Assembly: GCA_903813345.2 (NCBI GenBank)
Contig: CAIIXF020000005.1
Span: 22,449,375 to 22,513,374, forward strand
Source: Owenia fusiformis
Lineage: Eukaryota > Annelida > Polychaeta > Sabellida > Oweniidae
Reading direction: 5' to 3'
DNA length: 64,000 nt
In this document: positions 12,310-22,149 of the stretch, piece after piece
Layout: each line of letters begins with the position of its first letter
Numbering within the stretch: position 1 is the first letter of the stretch
Made by a program: the position numbers and the translations under genes
Notes under the pieces: generated by a model
Databases searched by the model: none
What the model was told of the DNA's origin: nothing
Seen by the model: only the letters and a program-made list of their open reading frames with translations

Positions 12310-13625
12310 ATGCAGGGCCGTCAGATGGGGGGGGTGCGATGGGTGCGACCGCACCCCCCTTTGTTACCCCCCAAAATAAATGTGAAAAAAAAATTTGAAA
12401 ATAATTTTTTTTTTTGAAAAATATTTTTTTTGTAATTTTTTTTCATTGACTCATACACTTTGAAAGTACCCAGAAAGCACCAAATAGCATCTTAAAAGTG
12501 TAAAATTTTCTAGGGGTATTGGCCACCCCTCACACCCCCCACAAAACAATGGAAAAGTTCTAAATTTATTTTAGTGTTTTGTCTCGGACACTTTTAAAGT
12601 GCTCAGACATCATCAAATAGATACTTGATATAGTTAGTGTTTCTGGGGGACTTGCTCCCCCTCTTGCATCTTGCACTTGCATAACCCCCCCCCCCTCTGG
12701 CGCCCCCCTCCCTTGTCCCCCCCTTGACCCCCCCCCAAAAAAAAAATTGTGATTTTCTCAAATTCTTTAATTGACTCATACAATTTGAAAATGCCCAGAA
12801 AGCACCAAATAGCGTCATAAAATTGTAAAATTTTCTAGGGGGAGTGGGCCACCCCTCACACCCCAAACAAAACAATGAAAAATAATACCTTTAAAAGTGC
12901 CCAGAAGCACCAAATATCATCTTTAAATTGTAAAATTTTCTAGGAATGTTAGCCACCCCTCACATCCCCCACAAAAAAAAAATTCTGAATTTCATGTATT
13001 GTCTCAGACATTTTTTAGTGCCCTGACATCATCAAATAGCACCTTGATATGGTCAATGTTTCTGGGGGACAACCCCTTGCTCCCCTACTGGCACCCCACC
13101 CCACTTCACCCTCCCATCCTCTTTGACACCCCCAAAAGAATTTGAAAAAGAATTCACAGTTTACTTATTGACTCATAACGCACAGGCGTACCAGATGGTT
13201 GCAAATTCGCTCCAAATACAACCAATTTTCAAAATTCTCCTGGGGGAGAACCCCCAGACCCCCCTGAATGTACGGTTTTTTATTCACTCAACTCTTATTC
13301 TTGTGGTGGTGGCGTACTACTTAGAAACGTACACCTTGAAAGTGCCCAGAAAGCACCAAATAGCATCTCAACACTGTAAAATTTCTTAGGGGGAGTGAAA
13401 TACTCCTCACATCCCCCACAAAACAATTTGAACGTTTGGAGGTTGCATTTGTTAATTCCAAACCAATATAGGGAGTAACTGAGCCCCCCCCCCCCCCTCT
13501 GTCTTACGCGATTTGATTTACGCGGTAAAAAAAATTGAGTAAGTAAGCTAAAAACCGCACCCCCCTTGGAGAAAAGTGTCTTACGGGCCTGAAATGTAGG
13601 GGATAAGTTTTAGTTTAATAATAGT
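12310..13625. repeat. Low-complexity degenerate repeat block rich in C runs
   Basis: Repeats of CCAGAAAGCACCAAATAGC followed by TGTAAAATTTTCTAGGGG and CCACCCCTCACACCCCC recur near 12475, 12795, 12905 and 13345, with homopolymer C and A tracts between and a CTGGGGGACTTGCTCCCC-type block twice (12640, 13060). No coding evidence. It looks like several decayed copies of a single repeat of about 300-430 bp. Confidence 0.65.
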
Positions 13626-13869
13626 TTATTTCTGTGTCACAGGTTTACTAAAATATTACAAGTAAAATACATCGGCTTACGAGACACCATATAAATATAC
13701 AAAGATAGTCAATAGAAAAATATAGCATCGGTATGTCGAATAATATCACAGAGGATGTAGATTAAGTTTGCAGAGTGTGAACAATTCACAGACAAAATGA
13801 CTAGAGTTAAATAACATACAATATAAACATGTGATTTCAAAATGCAGTAAATGAGAATACAGTAATTAT

Positions 13870-14736
13870 TAGGGGTCACACGGTTTGAGATTTCACGGTT
13901 CGGTTCGGTTATTGTATTTCACAGTTCGGTTCGGTTCTGATTGCGGTTCTCACGGGCCTCGTGAAATGAGCAAAAATATATGAAATTGATCCGAAAATCA
14001 GAAAACATACTAAGTGTGTCACAGTGCTTTATTGTATTCAGTATTGTAAGTATCCAGTTTCACACAATGTTTGTTTGTTTGTTCAGTCTTTTTTCTCTCC
14101 CTCCCTCCCAAAATATCTGTGTGTTCACTGTGTTGATCTTCTTGTTTGATGTTCAAGTTTTTTCAACACATAAAATAACTTGTCAACTGTTGGCAAAATT
14201 AGCACAGTACTTCACTAAACTGAATAAATGTTTTCTTTAGAAATATAACTGAAGTTCAACACTTTGTCAGGACTCAACATGGATCAAAGGCGAACGTAAT
14301 ACACAGAACGTGACTCGTTCGCAAATTCAATGCATTCGGCGTTCGGCTTTTTACAGTATACTGTTCTATCAACCAATAGGATTGCGCGAAATGTTTAGCG
14401 TAGGTCACTTCCGGGTCAATATGCCGGTGAAATTTATCAACATTTTCCTTTTGTTTTTGTTATCTGCCGTCTATATCAGAAGATCGTCGTAAATATCAGG
14501 TATGGTTCGCATTATTGCATGATGATTAACGATTCCAGACGATGTTTAGTTAATTGGTATTACACGAAAGCTTGAAATGGAGTTTAATTCCGAGTTTACA
14601 TTTTTATTTTTCTGAAGTGAAACTGAAAATGTCACGGTTCTTCAAGAACCGCGGTTTTCAAGATTGTGTGCGAGCTAACCGTCGTGGAGGTATGAACCGC
14701 GGTAACCGCAAGCCACGGTTAACCGTGTGACCCCTA
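13870..14736. mobile_element. hAT-like MITE (867 bp) with 8-bp target duplication
   Basis: Ends TAGGGGTCACACGGTT and AACCGTGTGACCCCTA, perfect 16-bp inverted repeats, flanked by GTAATTAT at 13862-13869 and 14737-14744. The subterminal ACGGTTCGGTTCGGTT repeats and the 8-bp duplication are typical of hAT transposons. No transposase frame inside. It sits next to, probably within, a LINE relic. Confidence 0.88.
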
Positions 14737-14744
14737 GTAATTAT

Positions 14745-15085
14745 GACTGGTTGATAATATTGCACATATTTAATATCACAAACGTTCCAGGTTAAATAAA
14801 CGTTTTGAGAACATTTTGTAAAGAGTAGCAGCAAGGCAGCTTTGAATGTTCTTTGCATGTAGTAATGTGATCATAATTAAGGTTGGATTGGCACTTGAAG
14901 TATTTAAATAAGGTACTTTAACTTTGGCTTCCTGATACAACATGTCTCTTAATTCTGTATAATGTGAACATTTAACAAGGAAATGTAATTCATCTTCAAC
15001 TTCATTTGAGTCACACAGTTTACACTTCCTTTCCAATAAAGGTGTGTTATAAGTTAATAAACTCCTGTTTAACTTTATATATTGA
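14745..15085 (-). mobile_element. Non-LTR retrotransposon 3' end: CCHC-like knuckle fragment
   Basis: The minus strand reads LLERKCKLCDSNEVEDELHF then LVKCSHYTELRDMLYQEAK. The CxxC...VEDExHFLxxC pattern is the conserved C-terminal zinc-knuckle-like region after the reverse transcriptase of several non-LTR retrotransposons. The frame is open for about 90 codons and upstream continues (NRSLLTYNTP) to about 15085, where a frame break occurs. The reverse transcriptase itself is not present. Truncated relic, possibly once continuous with sequence left of the hAT MITE. Confidence 0.75.
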
Positions 15086-15269
15086 ATTTCTCAATATGAG
15101 AAATAGCTAAAACACAAAATTGTTTGTAACTGATATAGTTGTTGTTCCAGGCACTCATGTTTGCAAAATAATGAGTACTTAATGCAATATTTATTACTAT
15201 AAAATCGCTAAATTCAACTTCTAAATATTTGAATGATGTTTTACATCTTAAATAAGTAAGAACCATGGC

Positions 15270-16001
15270 TGTATTTACTCCATGTGATTCAAAGATACTA
15301 TGGGTGCAAATATATCACATTTGTTTCACTGCCATACGTTGCATATCATTGAAATCACCGGTGAAAGTTGAAAATGAAAGACCCGATTATACCTCGAGTA
15401 CGATTCTATAGGACCCGATGCTACCGCCTGAGTACTCCTATTATACCGTGAGTAAAACCCGATGATGTAGTGAGTAAGCTTTCAATAACATGACGAATAT
15501 CACACATATTTCCTGTTAATTTATCATATACTCCGATCCTGGCGTCGGGATATAATATAATATGATATAATTCCATTAGCACTATACGTCAACGTCGGTG
15601 TCCCGCGAAGTTCTTTAAAACATTGAATTCATGCTTTCACTCGAATCACCATAATTTTCATTGTTGATGATATCATCACTTCTATCTGTCTATGCTCATA
15701 ATCCAATGATTTTGGTACGAAATTTGGTCCTTCGACCTCGTTGCCTTGTTTTATTCAAATCAGAATATCATACGCGTTATTTTGTATCTACCAAGACGGA
15801 AAACATGTGAAAATAGATGTTTTGATTGGTCTAAAATGTGCAAAGTTAAAAGACCCGTTATACTCATTCGCTCTAAATTTTGAATAAGATATGATATCAG
15901 TACAACGGCTACTAAAATGAAAAAGATTGACCAGTAGAGATTAGGAACGCGAAACATATTCATTTTTATCCATAAATATGGACAATAATTAATTTAAATG
16001 C
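15270..16001. other. Gene-free stretch with ACCCGAT / GAGTA motif cluster
   Basis: At 15378-15475 short motifs recur (GACCCGAT, TATACC, GAGTA), in several combinations; related motifs appear in the repeat at 7600-7740. No gene supported. Confidence 0.4.
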
Positions 16002-16345
16002 AATTCCGCGCTACTTCTTTCCTCCAGTGTTGATAGCCTAATTTCTGTTGTGTCAGTCTGGGTCAAAAGGTTACAGTAGTATTAATAACGAGGAACCCTT
16101 CTAATAAAGGCAATTAAATCAAGGTTCGAAAACTCCCAAAAGTAACCCTAACACTATTCCATCATCAGCATGTCAAAAACTCGACGATATTATCGGATCT
16201 CAACAGATTTTGCCCAAGTAATGTTCGGATTCTGAGATCATTTACTCAAGATATTTTCGAATCTTTGTAATATTACTCATCGATCACATCGGCTTCGATG
16301 TCCGATAACATCGGATCTTTTAGGACAAAGTTTATGTGAAGATTC
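16002..16345 (+). repeat. Second copy of the dispersed repeat seen at 7431-7775
   Basis: Shares TCCTCCAGTGTTGATAGCC, GGTTACAGTAGTATTAATAA, TCTAATAAAGGCAATTAAAT and CCGATAACATCGGATC with the first copy, direct orientation. Ends near GTTTATGTGAAGA. Non-coding. Confidence 0.7.
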
Positions 16346-16559
16346 AAAAGTGCTATTTCCGGTTCAAAAGTACTATTTTGACCTAATAGTTTGACACTAA
16401 TGCATATGACATGCATTTACCGACCCATGTATGTCTTATGTATGGCTCGTTATCAATTAAAGCGAGTATGAATGAGAAAACAAAAGGGCAAAACTCCACC
16501 AGCAACACTCCCAAAGCCAGTAACACGACCATCAATCTTCACCCAAGCTCATCTTCGTT

Positions 16560-16741
16560 CAATCGGCTCCCGTCGGGATGAACGCAAGCTACAGATTGGA
16601 CCCTTCAAGTAGACCTAAAGAAAAGGCTAGTCTTTCCCCCTGAGGTGGCGGTTACAGTTCTCCGCCCAGACATGAAATGCCAGCAAGTCCATCATAACGG
16701 TAGAGTTTACTGTACCGTGTGAGGACAGACTACGAGTAGAT
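16560..16741 (+). pseudogene. Retroelement ORF fragment, 5' part (split by a transposon)
   Basis: The plus strand encodes VDLKKRLVFPPEVAVTVLRPDM, a motif found after the reverse transcriptase in a class of non-LTR retroelement polyproteins (FPPEVAVTxLRPDxVLWS pattern). Stops and frame changes surround it. The frame resumes after the TIR element that ends at 17906, with the other half of the same domain at 17912-18170. Family assignment is from memory of the motif, not from a search. Confidence 0.6.
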
Positions 16742-17906
16742 CACACTACCCTACCTCGATCACGCATGCGCGAATTTTTTGGCTTTCAATCGGGTCGCTT
16801 TTGAGTATATCGACTGCTTACTCAAAAGGTTAATACGTTTGGTGCTCGGTGTGAGTCAATATTGCTATTCACTACACTTCAGTGGTGCAATAGTGAAGTC
16901 GATGTTCCAAGTTATATGATAGTTATAGAAAGAATGAAAATAATATCGTTTTAAATTTCATAATGTCATAGTACACGGTACATAGTTGCAAAAGTTGATC
17001 AATACAGGGTACAAGGAATGTAAATTGTTCAATAGTACAGGGAGCGAGAATGTAAGCTGATTATACAAACATACTACATGTATGTCCCGACCTCATGTAC
17101 ATTTACGTTGCAAACAGTGAAAGTAATGCTAAAAAGGCCGCCTGTTGATGCTTTGGGGTGTCATCAATTGTTATTTAATCCAAATAAAGTAAACATTATT
17201 TTGTAGATTTTGACACGGGCTTTCAGGTCGTATGCATTTTAGTCATAAAATTAACAAGAACGCTGGATTATACGTGTTACTAAGGTATCAAATTGAAATA
17301 AAATAACGAAATCAAATATTAAGACGTTAATGATAAATGACTTTCCGCTATCAGTATTAATGACTATCCGCTACTCAGAATAATTAAAATTGCCTGAACT
17401 GCATGTGCAGAATCTTTCTATATAACCCCTTGAATGATATAATTCACTACCGTCCTCAAAAACCGATCATTTAAAATGTTTTGTTCAAATTCACAAAAAT
17501 ACAGTTGAATAACATACTAGAAAACGAATCCACCTACATGTATAACACGATGACACGCAGTTTAAATAATAGTTAATTGGTTTTTTTGTTACATATCAAT
17601 GTAACATTTTCGAAGGGAAACTTACATGCTCCCTGTACGTTGACAGATTTACTGAAATGTATCGTGTATTGCATTCGAGTTTTGTTTCACTGCGCCCACT
17701 ATTATCTATCTTTGCCTATAGTGGTCTTTTGCCAACAATATTCTAAAAACTGCTTGATGAATCAATTCTATATCTGGTAGAACACTAGAAATAAATGTAA
17801 AATGTATTTTACGTTCAGAAATATGGAATTAAACCCACGTCCTCCATTTGCAACTTAGCTGTACCCTGTCTCCATTTTAAACGTGGTCACGTGGTAGGGT
17901 AGTGTG
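16742..17906. mobile_element. CACACTACCC-family TIR element, 1165-bp copy with TAGAT duplication
   Basis: Ends CACACTACCCTACCTCG and CACGTGGTAGGGTAGTGTG; flanked by TAGAT at 16737-16741 and 17907-17911. Interior segments match 8578-8918 and 9150-9480 in inverted order, including GTCCTCCATTTGCAA and CACGATGACACGCA. No transposase frame seen. It interrupts a retroelement ORF. Confidence 0.85.
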
Positions 17907-17911
17907 TAGAT

Positions 17912-18170
17912 ATCTCTCATGAACTCAAGAGTAACAAATACCAACCTACTAGACGAAGCCAAACTGAAAGGATGACATGCGACACTTTTTGCTGTTGAAG
18001 TAGGCTGTATTGGATTCCCTACCACTTCCCTTCGCTCACTTATCCGCTTACTAGGCCTGTCCCCCTCTGATCTCAAGCGTGCCATTAATAGTATTGGTGG
18101 TGCGGCAGAGGCCTGCTCCAGATGGCTGTGGCTGAAGCGGAATGACCAATGATGCCAATCTGAAGGTGAG
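17912..18170 (+). pseudogene. Retroelement ORF fragment, 3' part
   Basis: Plus-strand reading gives HELKSNKYQPTRRSQTERM, then after a frame change VEVGCIGFPTTSLRSLIRLL and AINSIGGAAEACSRWLWLKR. This follows the order expected for retroelement polyprotein C-termini (ERKxxKYxxL ... PVEVGCRGF ... AAExxSRWLW). GC content is clearly higher than neighbours. A 128-codon open frame on the opposite strand (17855-18241) is only a shadow of this. Confidence 0.65.
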
Positions 18171-18241
18171 GCTCTATAAAGAATGTAAACTATCCACAAT
18201 ACATTTTCTTGCATTGGTCTCTTTTTATATGACACACTCAT

Positions 18242-20146
18242 GTTGATATATCACGGACATTTAGGGGCAATATGTGTCATTAATCAAACGGTTAATCTTT
18301 CTAATTTTCACATATTTTGTTATACATCAGTATATCTTTCACCTAGATTTTTTCAAGAAGATTGGAATTGTAGAAAAAATCCTTAAATCCTTAAATGTTA
18401 GCTATAGGTAACTCACAAAGTTGATAAGTATTTTTTAAAATAGCTGAACCCCTTCCATGTTCTTATCCGGGTAACGTTGTACATGCATGATTGAAATGTG
18501 AATGTCAATTCAAACTGGATTTAATATTAACGGACATCAACATCAGCATCTACCATTAAATGATGGTTAAAACGTTGGTTTATAATAGCTTTAAACCTGT
18601 AGACATCTAAAGATAATATTTTCTGCAATTCTTGATGAGGCACTATCTCGACCGATATATTTTGCGTCATCGGCAGGCAGTCGTGTGGCGCTCTGGCATT
18701 TTACGTACTTTATTTTTTACTTACGATTTTACTCCATAATAGAGTCTTCCGATAAATCCCGACACCTATCGGTATGCGCAGTCGTCTTTTCGCGCATCTA
18801 CGTCATACTTTGATAGGAAGAAATAGCTACATTATACCAATATAAAATTGCCGTTTTTGACTTGGAGAATTGAAGATGAGGAGCTATATTTTTGAATAAT
18901 GCATAAGATTTTTATTTTATCACAAGTTTTGACATATCCTGTACATTACAAGGAAACAAAAAATATGATTAGTAGTAGTACAAATAACTGAACATTACGA
19001 AGTTACAACATAAAACATCTGGGTAGATCGTTATTTTTGCAAACCTATTAATTAAGACGTTTTGATACCTGTATCTATGACAGAAATCCACTTTTGGAGA
19101 TTAATTAGGGTTGTTTGAGATCACTAATTAGTTCTTACAAATTATCTGACATCTTATGTCGACTGTATTTCGACTCTATTTCAAAAAATATGTTGATTTA
19201 CATTGTCAAATTACAGAAATAGCTATTATAGACTGGAAAATACTCTCAAACAGTATCGCTATAGTTCTTCAAGTTGATTAGTTTTTTGAAAGCTGGCACC
19301 TTTATGAATTATGAAAAGCAAATCGCCCACCATTTCATTATTGAAAGTAATACTAATGATTCCAATAATGAATTGAACGTACATATTATTCTGGATTACA
19401 TAGAATACGCTATTGTTCATACTGACGAAGGGATCATCTTCGGAATGGATGTCGGATTCACGTTTTTTGTTACAATGTCAATTAATCAAACGTGACTGAT
19501 ATAACATTTAACTTTCAGATTGGAGTATCACTTTTTCATCCGAAGTTTGTTTTGTCGAATTTTAATTCTATAGGCCTATGGTGAGCAACCATACCACACC
19601 GGGGTGCGTTGTCCCTTACCCCGGACCGCTAGATTTCAAAAGTAACCCACATTCCTTTTGAAATGGCGGACCGTGGAGAGATATGTTTCCTAGGAAAAAT
19701 AATATTTTAAACATGAGGTGGGTGAATCTCTTAAATAATATGTTCCATTATAAACACGTTATATCGGAGTACCTTTCAAAAATTTCACAAAGCTGTAACA
19801 AGGTGGACGAAATGTAAATGTACCTTGAAAGTTCGAAAGAAAACTTGAAGATCGCTGAAAATGTAGATTTTCTTGTCAAAGAGATAATTGGAACGAACAA
19901 AGATTTTTTAACGTAAGATAGATGTATTATTACCACCTTGCCGGGTGACAAAATACGCCGTAGTATACTTTAGATGTACGAACGGTGTCACTATTAACCG
20001 ATTTGGAGCAAAGATAATGACGTAGGTTTGATGTATGTTTTAAAAAAATTATCTGAGGAACACATTAAGGATTTCATGTTTGATTTTCTAATCGTTAAAA
20101 GATTTTCGAACAGTGGTCGATTTTTATCGTGGTCAATCTACCCATA
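18242..20146. other. Gene-free stretch
   Basis: AT-rich, no recognised repeat end or protein domain; only frames under 75 codons. Nothing supported. Confidence 0.4.
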
Positions 20147-20148
20147 TG

Positions 20149-20290
20149 ATGCCTGGGTCACATATGCTCCGACCCATCGGCGGCGCCCGGCCGATTGAGT
20201 GTTTTGTTCAATATTGTATTCAATTTTGAACAAAATACTCAATCGGCTGGACGCCGTAGTGAAAATCGGAGCAAATGTGACCAAGGCATA
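20149..20290. mobile_element. Short hairpin MITE (about 140 bp)
   Basis: Left TGCCTGGGTCACATATGCTC pairs with right GAGCAAATGTGACCAAGGCA; the arms continue through CGGCCGATTGAGTGTTTTGTTC and its complement to a centre near AATATTGTATTCAATT. Almost the whole element is a foldback. No ORF. Confidence 0.8.
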
Positions 20291-20370
20291 ATTGTATCGG
20301 TTGGAAAATGTTGTTTTTGTACGTTGTCCCTGGCCTGTAATTTCAATTCATGGAGATATAATACTAACAC

Positions 20371-22110
20371 GGGGTACCATCGAATAATTTTGGCGTACCG
20401 GAGAACGACATTTTACTAAGAAATGGCAATAATTTAGCACAATATATTTTTTAACTAGAGTTCTATTTTGATTTTGACAAAAGTAAGTATTCCATGCAAT
20501 GGCTATTTCATTCATGAGTTAGTAGGAATTCTGTTGGAACCCAGTTCTGATCAAGTACGAAGTTATTGAAATCGGCGCAGTCGGACTTCACACGACTCTG
20601 ATTTAAAAGTTTTAAAAATATTACTTAGGAACGTAACCGGAGCTGGGAACGTAACCGGAGCAGATCAGTTGAATTATATAATTTAAAAAAATAAAATATA
20701 TGATTTAAAGCATATATATTATTTACAAACACATATGAATGTTAAAATGAGCATTTACGAGGGGTGATCAATAAGTAATGGACGCTTTTTTACACAGATA
20801 CTTTTTATGGACCAATCCCTTTGATTTTCCTACCAGTGATATATCATTCAATTATCTATCAATTTTGAAGATTTGAAGACAAAATATATAATACATGTTG
20901 ATCTACCCTTATTTCCGTGAAGGAGGTACATGTACCCCGGGACCGACATTTACGTCAAATATTCAGTTTTTAGCCAGTTTGGCAAATTTCAGTTACATTT
21001 AAACTTTTTTTATATGCAACAAGTGTTGTGTTGTTTGAAATATTTTGCTGACTGGTTACATGTAAACAGTAAGTGAAGTGATGTCAGGGTGTTGTATGGT
21101 CGGGGTTTGCAGGTCAATTTGAGGAAGCATTGTGGAAGAAGGGGTTGGTGAGAGAAGGAAACACCCCACTCCATATGGACAATTCCCCTGCCCACATATC
21201 TCAAAATGTTCAGAAAACAATATCCCTGGACCGCAAAATTGAGCTCTTGGCCAATGCGCCATGTATTGTCCAGATCTGCCCACATGTGACTTATTTATTC
21301 CTATACTACTTATTTCTATAGAGAAGGGACGCGGGTTTATTGACATTGATGAAATAAAACAACCCGTGCAACTGCGTCTTGCTACCATGTCAGAGAATGG
21401 ATTCAGCCTTGTCTCACAATCTTGAGTTAAGAGGATGAGGAATTGTGTACATGTAGCACTTGATGTAACCTATGTAGAGGGCCCTGTAGAATGAATGTGG
21501 CATGAATACCACATAGTGATGATAAAATATTCAAAATCAACTATGGCATAACATAATGGGGTAATTCATGACCATAATGGTTTGTTTTGTTCAGCCTACA
21601 TTCAACTGCGTTGCATGTTAAACAAGCTAAAATAACTTCAAAATGTTTGACGTAAATGTCGGTCCCGGGGTACCTATACCTCCTTCACGGAAATAAAGAT
21701 ATATCAAAATATATTACATGTTTTGTTTTCAAATCTTCTTTAATTCTTTTTTTAATTAAACAAATCAGAGTCGTGTGAATCAGAAATAACAGAATTATTC
21801 AAAAGTATAAGGACTATTCTGTACTTTTTTCAAAAGTCTATACTTAAATGTTGTGAAAAGTTATAATCGAAAAACCATCTTTCGGAGTAAAGTCCGTCTG
21901 CGCCGATTTCAATAACTTCGTACTTGATCAGAACTGGGTTCCAACAGAATTCCTACAAACTCATGAATGAAATTGCCATTGCATGGAATACTTACTTTTG
22001 TCAAAATCAAACTAGAACTCTAGTTAAAAAATATATTGTCCTAAATTATTGCCATTTCTTAGTAAAATGTCGTTCTCCGGTACGTTGCCAAAATTATTTG
22101 ATGGTACCCC
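20371..22110. mobile_element. Long-arm foldback element enclosing a mariner relic
   Basis: Left arm starts GGGGTACCATCGAATAATTT; right arm ends with the complement AAATTATTTGATGGTACCCC. Arms match through AACGACATTTTACTAAGAAA, TTCTGTTGGAACCCAGTTC and GAAATCGGCGCAG. An inner pair (about 20855-20965 and 21640-21745, ATTTCCGTGAAGGAGGTA) continues the symmetry. The left arm carries extra sequence (20603-20855) absent on the right, and the right carries about 100 bp absent on the left. Confidence 0.75.
21085..21480 (+). pseudogene. Decayed mariner-type transposase fragment
   Basis: The frame from 21130 reads LHMDNSPAHISQNVQKTIS, then IELLANAPC...CPHVTYLFL, corresponding to the LxxDNAPAH and LPHPPYSPDLAPCDFFLF catalytic-region motifs of mariner transposases (second catalytic Asp in DNxPAH). 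Stops and shifts follow; later codons resemble the C-terminal RMRNCVHV segment. Only this central/C-terminal part is visible, so it is inactive. Confidence 0.75.
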
Positions 22111-22149
22111 GCACGGTGATATCATAGCTTGGAATATATGTCCGACTAG

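Noticed and set aside
17855-18241. 128-codon minus-strand open frame in a GC-richer patch
   Set aside because: The plus strand of the same patch encodes recognisable retroelement motifs (VEVGCIGF, AAEACSRWLW), so this is its antisense shadow.
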